DNA of 64,000 nucleotides from Sinotaia quadrata (Eukaryota; Mollusca; Gastropoda; Architaenioglossa; Viviparidae): positions 100,525,875 to 100,589,874 of the forward strand of contig CM054179.1 of the NCBI GenBank assembly GCA_028829895.1, in the 5' to 3' direction. The notes below the pieces were generated by a model. The model saw only the letters and a list, made by a program, of their open reading frames with translations, searched no databases and was not told where the DNA came from. Numbering within the stretch: the stretch's first letter is position 1; each line of letters opens with the position of its first letter. This document shows, piece after piece, positions 1-10,916 of the stretch. Position numbers and translations under genes: made by a program.

Positions 1-470
1 CAATTTCTTGGGGTACTTGTCTTCTATCGTACCACTATATATTCTCCTATTGGAATATTTCCTTTACTGTGGGACAATTTACTTTTGACATAGCACTATT
101 TTTGTTGTTGATTATTTGTGAACCTCTTGACACTTGGGACTATTTTCTCGAATATTTGGATATTTTGGTTTTGTTTTAGAACTCTTTATTTTTATTCTGG
201 GACTGGGCTAAGATTTTGTCATTTGGAATATTTTCTTCTATCTTAGATTTTTTATCTCTGGATCTTTTAATCTTTGACATATTTTCTTTTACATTTTGAC
301 CCCATTTTTTTGTGTATCATGGGCCTATTTCCGTTTATCTTGAAAAAATTCTCTTGTATCTTAGGATGATTTTTGTTTCTTTGAGTAAGTTTCTCTGTAA
401 CTTGGAACTTTTTTCTTTTCGTCTTCGGCTACTATTTGATCTTAGTACCTGTGACAAACTGGGTGAAACC
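1..470. repeat. Degenerate T-rich tandem repeat, shared with 13735-14350
   Basis: The segment is made of variants of a roughly 30-bp T-rich phrase (cttgggactattttctt / atcttggaacttttt). The same series of variants occurs in the same order and orientation at 13735-14350, for example 'cttgacacttgggactatt' followed by 'ctcgaatatttggatattt'. The similarity resumes at 1150-1240 versus 14400-14480. It is therefore either a dispersed element or a segmental duplication whose other end lies left of the window. No coding potential is visible. Confidence 0.7.
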
Positions 471-2429
471 TTCACCCCAGTGAATTAATAATTAATTATC
501 TTTTATTAATATAGTAATCAACTGATCGAAGGGGTCTTCGTCTTTGCAGTCAGGGAGACTAAGTCAAGCCCTAGAATCAACAACTACATTAATTGTTTTC
601 CTCTTGTAGGTGTTACTCGTCCACAGTGAAATACAACCCTGCTAGTTAATATTAAGCTAGGTATTACAGCATTTCTAACTCTCGCCCATCACACTTCCCT
701 TTACCAGTTTTGAAGGGACTTTCCCCAAATTATGCTGGACTATCTTGTTAAAAGATTAAATATGTTTGGCTGACCCCCCCCCTCTTCAAATCTGCATACT
801 TCCTTTTAATTAATTTTGTCAAAGTGGGAAAGTAAAATCAACAATTTTATTAACTATGTATAACTAAATAATTATAATCAACAAAATCATTTATATAATA
901 TCTACAAAGCAAATCACGAAATTAGGTTTGATGATTAACAATTTAAATCTTCTATTAAGAAATTGTCATTCAAATTCAAGTTCATAAGATTCTAAATTGT
1001 TCAGTCTTTTCACAAGTCTTTGCATCAAATTTCTAATGAGCTAAATCTCTACTATATTTTATTTAGATTAACAATTATTAAGAAATAGAAAAATAGTAAT
1101 CAGAGAAAAATGTTACAAAACTGATTAGAGAGCTGGGCACACACTCACCTGATTTTCATTTCATTATAAACACTGAGATAAATATTTGATTCACTTTGTT
1201 TGTTATTTAATTCCAAGTCAGACGTTTTAAACTTCAATTGTTTCCTTTATCATTGAAGAATCAGAAAGAAATATTTGAGAGATGAAACTTGTAGATGGGG
1301 TAAGATAAGCCCTTTTTCCATGACAACAATTAACATGGAAAGAAGCTACTTTAAGCGTTACATCATCTTATTTTGCAGAATATTTATTATAATGAAACTG
1401 TAATTCAAATTATATATAAGCAATAACTGAAAAACAAAAAGTACGTATATAGAGAAAGACCTTCTAGCTCAACCATTACACCTATGGAGGGTGGTTGAGG
1501 GTGTGCGCCAGACTGGTGCGACCTTCCTCACCCCTTTCCGCATCACTCCCGTCCTCCTTTGAACACAGGTGTGAAGCTGTGGGTCCCCTGATCAGATGTC
1601 TGCTGACGAAATGATCAACGCAAGTTCCAGTGGTGACGTTAAACTTCTAATGAAATATATGATTCAGCTTCCAACTAGTCTTTTGTAATTTATTGTATTA
1701 AATATCACATATCTCATTAATGTGGCTGGTAAATTTGCATCTATTGGTGGAGTCATTCATGTTAATTACTTTAAGACAGGTATTTACATCCATAAATGGG
1801 TTAAGGACGTCATAGAGTATAGACGAATAAGCATGGATTACAGCGCCTGCATTATTTCAGTATAATTTAATTTAGAAGAATAATAAGGTATAACCAATTA
1901 CCGATTTGTTTAGTGACTCAGAGAGAAATACTGACGGAGGTGAGCTCCCCTGAATGGAGATTAGATATTTGATCTCTTCAAGCTTCTTGTTTACACATCG
2001 TACTAGATAAAGTGCTAAATCCCTCCCCAGAACCCCCACTGTCTCTGAAGCCGACATACCCATTGGCTGGGTCAGGAAGCCGGTGTGTATAGGCGTCATT
2101 GTTTAACGAGATTTGCACCAGTTCTAATTGCTACTCAAGGGGCGCAACTCTAAATAAATAAATCATTGTTCACCCGGGTTACGTCGGGCAAGTATGATAG
2201 AAGTACAAGGATCCTTTAAAGGGGTCAGGATATTCAATAAAGGCTACACACGACATTTGACCCCGTATGAACGACAAGTTGCTTTTTCCTAGTACAATCA
2301 TAAAACAAGAGAAAATCTTCCAGAAATACAATAAATTAATAGTTTCAAAACACTATAATTAGATATTAATTGATATGCTATATGCTGAAATTTAATTGAA
2401 TCTGTAAATGCTTACAATAGAAATGTTTT
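471..2429. other. Gene-free AT-rich stretch
   Basis: I see no exon of the local gene family and no recognisable protein. One 75-codon frame on the minus strand (2099-1872) is open but matches nothing I know. Positions 1490-1620 and 2160-2290 are locally GC-richer and look like old mobile-element debris, without recognisable termini. Confidence 0.4.
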
Positions 2430-2770
2430 TATCCTTTCACTTCGTGGACATTCAGATTGACAGAAAAACAAAAATGCTTTATCCTTTAACTCAGTGGACC
2501 TTCAGACTGACAGAAAAATGTTTTATCCTTTCACTCAGTGGATATTTAGACTGACAGAAAAATAGAAATGTTTTTATCCTTTCGCTAATAGGACATTTAA
2601 ACAGATAGTATAAGATAGAAATGTCTTAATCTTTTCACTCTGTGGACAGTTAGATAGTAAAAAATGAAAATTTATGTAGCCTTTTATACTGTGGACATTC
2701 AAACCGATAGAAAAATAGAAATGCTTTTTTCTTTCACTCAGTAAATATTAAACTGACAGAAATAAAGCAA
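2430..2770. repeat. Minisatellite, about 60-70 bp unit
   Basis: About six diverged copies of a phrase containing 'ttatcctttcactcagtgga' followed by 'cattcagactgacagaaaaa'. Spacing between copies varies. No gene is seen. Confidence 0.75.
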
Positions 2771-2787
2771 TGAGTGATCGACACTGT

Positions 2788-2898
2788 GCAGTATGGTAAG
2801 AGTATGATAATGGCAAACTCCATGCAGTATGGTAAGAGTATGATAATGGCAAACTCCATGCAGTATGGTAAGAGTATGATAATGGCAAACTCAGTACA
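2788..2898. repeat. 36-bp tandem repeat, three copies
   Basis: Three nearly identical 36-bp units begin at 2788, 2824 and 2860 and carry 'cagtatggtaagagtatgat'. They abut a long TG tract at 2935-3045. The open frames crossing this region are low-complexity artefacts. Confidence 0.85.
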
Positions 2899-2934
2899 GT
2901 AAGATCTACATGTGTCGATGTAAGAGGAAAAGGA

Positions 2935-2940
2935 GTGTGT

Positions 2941-2987
<47 letters not shown>

Positions 2988-3045
2988 TGTGTATGTGTGT
3001 GTGTGTGTGTGTGTATGTGTGTGTGTGCGTACGTGTGTGTTTGAC
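2935..3045. repeat. (TG)n microsatellite
   Basis: TG dinucleotide tract with a few TA interruptions. Both strands are open only because the repeat has no stop codons. Confidence 0.95.
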
Positions 3046-5258
3046 AAACACGATGTAGTATGGTTTGGGCATGAACACAAATCCACAATTTTTATTTTTA
3101 GCCACACATTCATTTTTGCTATGCCTCTCACTTATATCACTTAGCACTTAATACTTCATGTCGAAAGCATTCTAACCGGCGGATATGCACTGTGAAAAGA
3201 CAATTTCCATTTATAACCATGTACAGTTGTACACGCTTTACAGCAATATTTGATTAACATCGTTCAGAACTTACGAGCTGCAAGTGAACAACTCTAGTGA
3301 GTCTATTCGAAGGATATTGTGTGAGAACAGACAGCTGTTTATATACGTATTTTAACTTTTAATATAATACGTGTATGAATGCATAAATATATGATTATGT
3401 GTATGTGTGTCTCTGTGTGTGTAGGCATTTCACTATAATTGTGTTTGTTCTCGTTTAGCTGTACATTTGAATAAGTACTTTGTGCACGCATGCATGTATG
3501 TGCGTATAGATGTATGTGAGGTGTGTCACAGGAAACCAGGAACAGAAATTATATTTTATTTCATTTTAAAAAACCGCTAACAAAACTAGTTGAAGAGACC
3601 CGAGTTTCGTTATTTTTCATATGTAGCATGTGAAACTTCCAGTAATGGTCACCTAAGATCTCTTTAGTAGACAGACGTTCATGACACAGTGTGTATAATT
3701 ATATCATATTGAATATATATATTAGTTTGTGAAGGATATGTATATTGAACAATTGGGACAATTATGCATGACTGGTCACATGTTGTTTACGAGAGAAAAA
3801 CCCAGTGTGCATTAGAAATGACCACAGAAAAACGTGCGGCACGGTCAGAACTAAATATCCAAGGTCAAAATCGAGTCACAAGGCATAGCTTCTGGAAGTC
3901 TCTGGAAACCTTCAGTGAAGCTATATAAGAGGCAAAAGGAAGATTTTACTCTCATTGTTGAAAACGTCGATTCGTCTGAAGCCAGTCTAACTTCACGTAT
4001 GAATTATCTCATGTACAGAGATTTCATAAAGGAAAGCTGCAATAATCTCTTTCCATCCGTTTTCCATCCGTCTGATGCCATATATTGAGTAACGAGGCAA
4101 AATTACTTCAGTATAATTTTTGGCAAAGTGGGGAGTTCACTGTCAAGAAAAAACCGATAAATGCGACGCTGGTTGTATGCAGTTAATGACACGAGGGACC
4201 AATTTTGTTTTTCCCCCTGTCTGAGTTTGTTTGACAGTTCTATACCACAGTTGAGAGGCTAGCACCGAGATAGTCTAACAGATATCCGGATTTCTACACT
4301 CAATAGGATGCGACGACACATCCCACTGGACGACTTCATCCGATAATGCTAAACGTCGTTGGGGTGTCCGTTTCCACGACAACTAAGAAACAACGACAGT
4401 TATGGAGGCTGACAACAGTCAGCTAAATATCAGATTTCTCCGCAGTGATAATCTGATAGTGGTGCCTAGATTCTGCAGAATCTTCACCTGTAATGCGACG
4501 CCGCAATTGCGTAGTGTCTTCGCTTTGAAGTGCCCCTTATAAGTGACGTGTGAGATTACGTCATCTCCTTGGAACTCTGACATTAATAGTGAGTAATAAT
4601 TAGCACGGCTAACGCGCACATACTTAACTCTAGGACTCTAAGAATATGAACACTATTATATCATTTGTGAAATACGAACTTTAATGTTAAAATTAATGCT
4701 TATTTTATATATGTGAACTATTGTTAAAGCGGCCCCATTTGCCACATAAGAATTGTGTAATTAAACTTTATTTTATATTTTGAATTTCATCATTTTCATC
4801 CCCCCTTATTTCCCACAGAGTGTATGACATTGGAAAGTTGAATGTATGATTAATCACTGTGCGAAAGAGTAGTGTCCCTTTTAAATCAGGAAATAAATAA
4901 CCTGATTTAACCATTTTTCAACTCTCTTGTTATTCATAGTTTTTGAGAGGGACGAAAGAATTTGTATTAGTATTGTTTTGTATCGTTCGTCTGTTCGTCC
5001 ATTTATTCACATTCATGATACTCACTCACAACACACATCGCCAATAAAACGTTCCTTGGCATGACATAATAAAACTGGGCCCCACCCAAACATCAATGGT
5101 GTATGTCATGTGTGTCTATGTAACAACCTGACACGACATAGTACTGGCATATGTCATACGGGCTTTTCTTGGAGGTGCACCGGAGCAGGCCAAAAATAGA
5201 CTTCACCCCTTGCATCTCTAACTTCAGCTCGGGTCGGCTTAACAGTCGACATTAATTT
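3046..5258. other. Intergenic, nothing recognised
   Basis: AT-rich sequence with short TG-rich patches near 3400 and 3500. I found no splice-bounded exon, no RNA gene and no element termini. Confidence 0.4.
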
Positions 5259-5285
5259 GTGACAAGGTGCATGTTTGCGCATTTG

Positions 5286-5333
5286 TGTGTGTGTGTGTTT
5301 GACAGAGAGAGAAAGAGAGAAAGAGAGAGAGAA

Positions 5334-5364
<31 letters not shown>

Positions 5365-5366
5365 AA
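5286..5366. repeat. (GA)n-rich microsatellite
   Basis: A short GT tract is followed by an imperfect GAGAAA/GAGA tract. The open frame across it is low complexity. Confidence 0.9.
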
Positions 5367-5446
5367 TATATTAAAATTTGTTTACTTTCTTTTCAGTACA
5401 TTTGTCTTCTATTGGGAAAGTTAATTGCACTCTTGTACAAAATATA

Positions 5447-5655
5447 ACCGTTTCAGTCCTCTAGCTGTTTTATTATCTATCACGACTTGCAGAGTTTATA
5501 GATGACTAACAAAATATAATCGTGTCATTCGTTTAGATGTTTTATTATCTGTCACGACTTGCAGATAATGCAGATGACTAAAATATATAATTGTGTCAGT
5601 CATATAGCTGTTTATTATCTGTCACGACTTGTAGATTTGGTAGATGACTAAAAAC
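5447..5655. repeat. Tandem repeat, about 70 bp, three copies
   Basis: Three copies carry 'tttattatct' plus 'cacgacttgcag' followed by 'gatgactaa'. The array sits about 270 bp upstream of the gene A promoter module. Confidence 0.8.
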
Positions 5656-5924
5656 AAAATGAATGTTTTTCTCCATTCACATTATTCTAAATTATCTTAG
5701 ATGAAAACCAAATGAAAGCCTCAAACAGAAGACATGCACAGAGAGTAACAAGAAAAAATTCTTATGAGACAGACGATTATTGCTTCTTTGACGAAAATAA
5801 TTTTACTCTCAACAATTTCTATAAAAACAGGTAAAATAACTACGTATGCGGGTATGTGCGTAATTTGTTTATTATTAAGGGTAGTTCAAACAAAAATGCG
5901 TCAGGGCGGAAGGCATTTAAAAAA

Positions 5925-6117
5925 TCAATATCCGGCTTCGTAACAGACGACTCAGATCCGGCTTTGGTCAAATATTACAAAGGTCCGGCATCTCCACAGT
6001 CCAAACACATCTGGCTAAGGGCAGATAACTTCCTGGATAATTTCTATAAATGACACAAAATCAGAATCCAACACCGAACTTTGCTTGCTGCTCTCCAGTC
6101 ATCGGCAACATCTGCGA
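5925..6117 (+). promoter_or_regulatory. Promoter module and non-coding exon 1 of gene A
   Basis: In coding orientation there are four sites: ATCCGGCT at 5930 and 5956, GTCCGGCA at 5983 and the degenerate ATCTGGCT at 6009, giving spacings of 26, 27 and 26 bp. GGGCAGATAACTTCC follows at 6019 and includes AGATAA, the GATA-factor consensus. TATAAATG lies at 6045-6052. A start site about 30 bp after the TATA box (around 6075) gives a short leader ending at a GTGAGA donor (6118). It joins an acceptor at 6799 (ctgtttcag), 19 nt before the ATG. The same layout is found upstream of B and C, which supports it. The transcription start site is inferred. Confidence 0.7.
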
Positions 6118-6818
6118 GTGAGATTCGGTTTACTAAATCTTTATTATTTATTTTTGTAAAATCATTATATTTTATAATTGTTTTGGCTAATCACCAATTG
6201 GCGACAAACCAAAACATCTTTCACATCTTAAATAACGAAGACAATGATATATCGTTAATGTTATAATGAACTGATTAGTACATGCACCAACACAGACATG
6301 CGCATTCACGCACATGAAAACAAAGAATTATAAAATGAATAACTAAACAAAACAAAATGATTACAATTTGTATTGCCAGAAAGTTTTTGAATTAATATTT
6401 AAAATAAACACTAAAATGATATTTTGCATATATAAAATATGAATATTACTTTTCATTTTTCTTATGTGCATATTTATGCGTTTACTACATAGTATCTACA
6501 TTTGTGTAGTGTTTGTGTTTGAGTGTTTGTGCGCGCGTGTTGACTAATTATACATGCTTTATTCCACTATACGGGTCGTCAATTCATTCTTCGCTTATAG
6601 GAAACAACAAGTTTTGTTAAATTACATCCCCATCCATTGATGGCCAGGTTCAATTTATTTTATTATTTTTACAAAAAGAGAAATTCAGCTGTATTTTCAT
6701 CCCACGTTCATTGTTTATATGTGCAGCTCCAGTGGTAGAGAGTTTAAATGTGCAAAAACATATTTCATTAATGGCGAAGAGTCGTTTTCACTGTTTCAGA
6801 TAAATCTAGTCATCAAAA

Positions 6819-9800
6819 ATGGTCAGGTCATCTTTCACGGCAGTCGTCACATTTACGGCCTTGTTGACAGTCTCGTTTGCTTTGTCAGAAACGGTGAGTA
6901 AACATAAAAATGTAAATAAATAAAACCTTGTTGCAGTGTTTTCCTAGATAATTACAAAGAGCTCTCTTTGAAACATTACTTGTAACATATTCATTCATTC
7001 AAACTGAAATCTTTGCAGGAAGTTATTGAATAATCAAGATTTCATTTCATTATTTGACAGACGACACAAACTCTACCCTCGCTAGATATTGGGCTGGAAT
7101 CTAAACGACTCCTCAGTCTGACCAGAAAACTGGCAGTAGAGGCCAAAGAGGGTAAGAGAGTTGATACTGTATTTATTTACTAATATAATCTTTATTTAGT
7201 TGTTTACATCATCCATGTCTGATTTGTATCGTCTAGTATGACTTCACGACTCTTTACTATAGTGACGTTTGTGCTGGTTAGGTTGCCTTATGTAACGGTT
7301 TATATTTTAGTGATTGCTTATTATAGTGACGTTAGTGTTTATCACTAAGAATTGTGTGATGCTAGGTGCGTGTGCACGGGGGTGTTGACTTCTCAGTGTG
7401 TGTGTGTTTTATTCTTGCGCTATAGTCTTTTGTTGTGCACTGAGAATTAATGTACTGGTTATTTCCCAGTATTATTTATTGAGTCTCCGTTTGCGTCTAC
7501 TTGAACTATAAAATGTGATTAAAAGCGCATGTGTGTGTGTGTGTGTGCGCGCGCACGCACGCACTGGTTTTGTATGTTTAAATGTGAATAGTGTTTGAGA
7601 GTGTATAGTAATGCGGGCAAGAGTTGTCAATTATTCCTCGTTTAATTTTTGGTGCAACTCTGAACACATACTTGTGAAACGTAATATTCGTGGGAATTTG
7701 AAATGCGTGACATCTGAGCACACATACTTGTGAAACGTAATATGCGTGGGAATTTGAAATGCGTGACATCTGAGCACACATACTTGTGAAACGTAATATG
7801 CGTGGGAATTTGAAATAGTGACTTGTACGCGATGTTGCAATTGTCTTGCTTAACGTACGTGTAAGTTGCTAATTTAAAATAAACAATGAGTGGTTTTTGA
7901 CACTATTCACCGATTGATGTTTTCAGGTATTTCGCTGAACTTGCTGAAGATGAATGTCTTGAATCTACAAACGATGGCTTCAGGTCTCTTGGGACAGATT
8001 CCAGACCAAAGTTTGTTTTTCTGATTATGTGCAGAATATTTGCGTCAGTCTCTTTGGTATTCATTCACGACTTGGGGGTCGGTCATGTCATCTCTCTTGC
8101 ATTCATTCATGAATTGGGTCCAATCATCTCTCTAGTATTCATTTATGACTTGGGGTAAAATAATCTATCTAGCATTCATTCATAAATTAGGGTCACGTCA
8201 TCTCTCTTGCATTCATTCATTACTTGGAGTTTTCTGTGTCCATCATAGCCTGTTAATCATCTTTCTACTTTAATTAATGACTAGTGACTTTCTGCATTTG
8301 TTCAGGCTGAAAATCACTCATTAATCAAATGTGCATGTAAATCAATAGGTTTAGCTACGCTAATGTGAATGTCCGAATATTTTTAACTGAACATTGTACA
8401 CGAAGGAAAATGTATTGTATATTTGTATTAATGCATTTTACAGATGTTCAGTATCCATGGTGTTAGTGATCTTCAATTATTTATTTTAGAAAATAAACGA
8501 CAAGCGAAGACTAAACTATAAAACTTTTAAATAAACTATTTCAGATTTGTTCAAACTTGTGAATACAATTCTAACTTAAAATGAGGAAATATATTCAGAC
8601 GTGTGTAAAGTATTTGAAATTTACCGCACAGGTACAGTAAAAGACGACATTAATTGTTGAATGTGACGGGTTTCATGATATGAAGCAGTTACTTTATGAC
8701 GTCACAATTATTCTTGCATTCTCTACTGGTAATTTGCTATAGATTACTTATCTGAGGCAGCAGCTATTAGATATGTAAGAATATTCTAATACATGACAGG
8801 TTTCACTCGTGACATTACATTATTTTAATACGCGATTGTCATTCAAATAATCTTGATCAAAATATTCTTCTTTATGTTGTGCATTCATAAGAACTTCAAA
8901 ATTAAAGTATTTAAATAAGACTGATTAAAATAACGATATATGAAGGATAGTAAGATATACACAGAGACGAACACACAGTTACATATGTCAGTTCTTGAAA
9001 TTAACCTACCGCTTGTCGTTTCATTCATCATTCATCATTCATCATTATGTCATATATGTCTTGAATATTTTCTTCGTCGTCAATTCATGTTTAAAAACAA
9101 CCATCCAAAGTCCGTTTAACTCCATCTACATGCCATTAGAATTTCAAGCACTTTTTCTCTGCTGCAGTATCTGAGTGTCAAACGCAAGCCGTTATCAAAA
9201 TGGCAGCGGCAAGAATCGGCAGTCACGAGGTTTTAGGCCTTCTATTGGCTGAAGGTGAGTGACGTCATTAAATAGATCTGTTTTGTTGGCACAACTGCTT
9301 TGCACTCTAACAATACAATTTTAGTTTCTTGCTAATTTAAATTCGATAATAATTAGTTTAACAAGTAATAAATACACTTCCAATATGTTCTTAATCTTAT
9401 CATTGTTAATTACGAACAGATCCATTAGCAGTCCTCAGCAGACGGTTGGCGCTGTCCTTGGCATTCTTGGAGCAAGTGGCACAACAATTGGAAGGTAATC
9501 GACTTTGTATTTCAACAAATTTTATTTTTAATTTATTAATCAATATGTAATCAGCTGATGAGACGTTTGAAAGAATTAAAGTGACTTCTTGAAAGTCTTT
9601 TTATAAAATATTTCAGACAAAATTTCATTATTGATATGCACCATTGCCTCATGAATATAATGTTTTGACTTGCAATATAGTGTTTACACTAATATACTTC
9701 TAATATAGCTAATAATTCTTGCTAACTCATTAACTGAGTATTTACTGACAACTTCACGTGCGATTTAAGCATACAGTGTAATGAACCGTGTTGTAAATTA

Positions 9801-10916
9801 GTCATCGACTTCTGAGTTGAATTTTCAAGTTAAAGTGCCATCGAGTGTAATATTTCATAATTATGCATTTTAACATTAAGTTCTGCTTTTACTGAAGCAT
9901 GTATGAGTGTGACGTAAGAAACTATTTTTATCTTTAATTAAAAATGACCTCAATTTGAATTAATATGACGAAGTTAAAGTTTCGGGGTTTCCCTATAATA
10001 TTCATGCATGTATTTATAGTCTTCAGTACTTGTAAAATATGTTCCTTCCTAAAACGGGAAATATTTTTTTTTAATGAGCTTAGATCATAATTCTCTTTTA
10101 TCTTTGGTGACCTTAGACGAGCTAACGATGTCACGTGACGTGGGTTCCTACCTTGCAGCCCTGGTCTTTGGCACAAACACTTCTGTGTTCATCATTCAGA
10201 ATTCTGGTGAGTACACGTGTTCTCTCCCTTTGCTGATCAGAACACAAGCCCAATGTGCTAACATCTTGAAAGTATACTACTGCTTTCAATACTTCTAAAG
10301 CTACTATTGTTTTGCTGCCAACTTCTAATACTTCTGTAAAACAGTTTTCATTAATTTCCTATTTATTAAACACAGAGTAAGTCGTCATGGACATCTTTTA
10401 AACAGTCTTTATTAATTTTCATAATTTTCCTATTTATTAAACACAGACCGAGTCGTCACGGACACCTACACACAACTGAAAACCAATGATGTCAATGTGG
10501 AGAAGGGCGTGGCACTCGGGACGGGCTTCAGTTTCGGACAAAATGGCGCGCACTGGAAGAGCACGATCGGCAGCCATTATTTCCAGATAACTCCTGCTCA
10601 CCCACGGGCCGCTCGTCAGGCAAGCTTCCTATTCAACAAAACCCTTAACAGATACACTCTCGACGGAGAATACAAGAAAGAGATATCGTTACGCGACCGC
10701 TCCAAACTCACAGCAGGCGTGAATGGCCAGGCGAACTTTGACCGCAAGTTCGACTTTCAAGATGGCAAGTTGGGCGCTTCACTGGGTTATGAGAAGAATT
10801 TTGGGAAATGGGGCAATATTCGTGGTGAGGTGACCGGTGGGGCCGCCTTTCAGCCGAGTCTTGGTGCAACGAACTGGAACTGGAATTGGGGAGTTGGTCT
10901 GGTTATCAAGTTTTAG
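6819..10916 (+). CDS. Gene A: secreted helical/beta-domain protein, long form (323 aa)
   Basis: Seven coding exons: 6819-6893, 7061-7151, 7927-8010, 9168-9254, 9420-9494, 10117-10206 and 10447-10916. They join to 972 bp with intron phases 0,1,1,1,1,1. Exon 1 (residues 1-25) is a signal peptide starting MVRSSF and ending ALSET. Residues 26-167 come one short exon at a time, each looking like an amphipathic helix. Cys87 is the only cysteine. Exon 6 holds FGTNTS, an N-glycosylation sequon conserved in all paralogs. Residues 168-323 form a Gly/Asn/Trp-rich region of alternating beta-like strands ending GVGLVIKF. The ATG follows a splice acceptor and matches the start in B, C and D. The exon-3 donor is a weak GTTTGT, where B and C have GTAAGT. 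The first AATAAA after the stop is at 11109. I do not recognise the family. The composition recalls attacin-type antimicrobial beta domains, but that is only an impression. Confidence 0.86.
7671..7818. repeat. 56-bp tandem repeat in intron 2 of gene A
   Basis: Nearly three copies of a unit beginning 'cttgtgaaacgtaatatgcg'. The minus-strand open frames here, with repeated short words, come from the repeat. Confidence 0.9.
8050..8235. repeat. Degenerate repeat, about 40 bp, in intron 3 of gene A
   Basis: Four or five copies of 'cattcattcatgacttgggg' plus 'gtcatctctct' with substitutions and small gaps. No coding signal. Confidence 0.7.

Noticed and set aside
1872..2099. 75-codon minus-strand ORF, possibly retroelement-derived
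   Set aside because: No recognisable motif, no neighbouring element features.
6719..6901. 60-aa ORF over the gene A signal exon
   Set aside because: It is in a different frame from the conserved signal peptide (ATG 6819) and crosses the acceptor at 6799.
10497..10916. Stand-alone 139-aa protein starting at GTG 10497
   Set aside because: It is the interior of gene A exon 7, which opens at 10447 after an 'aaacacag' acceptor in the family phase.
10447..10916. Calling gene A an attacin
   Set aside because: Composition and terminal Phe are suggestive, but I see no diagnostic motif and the helical N-domain is not an attacin feature.
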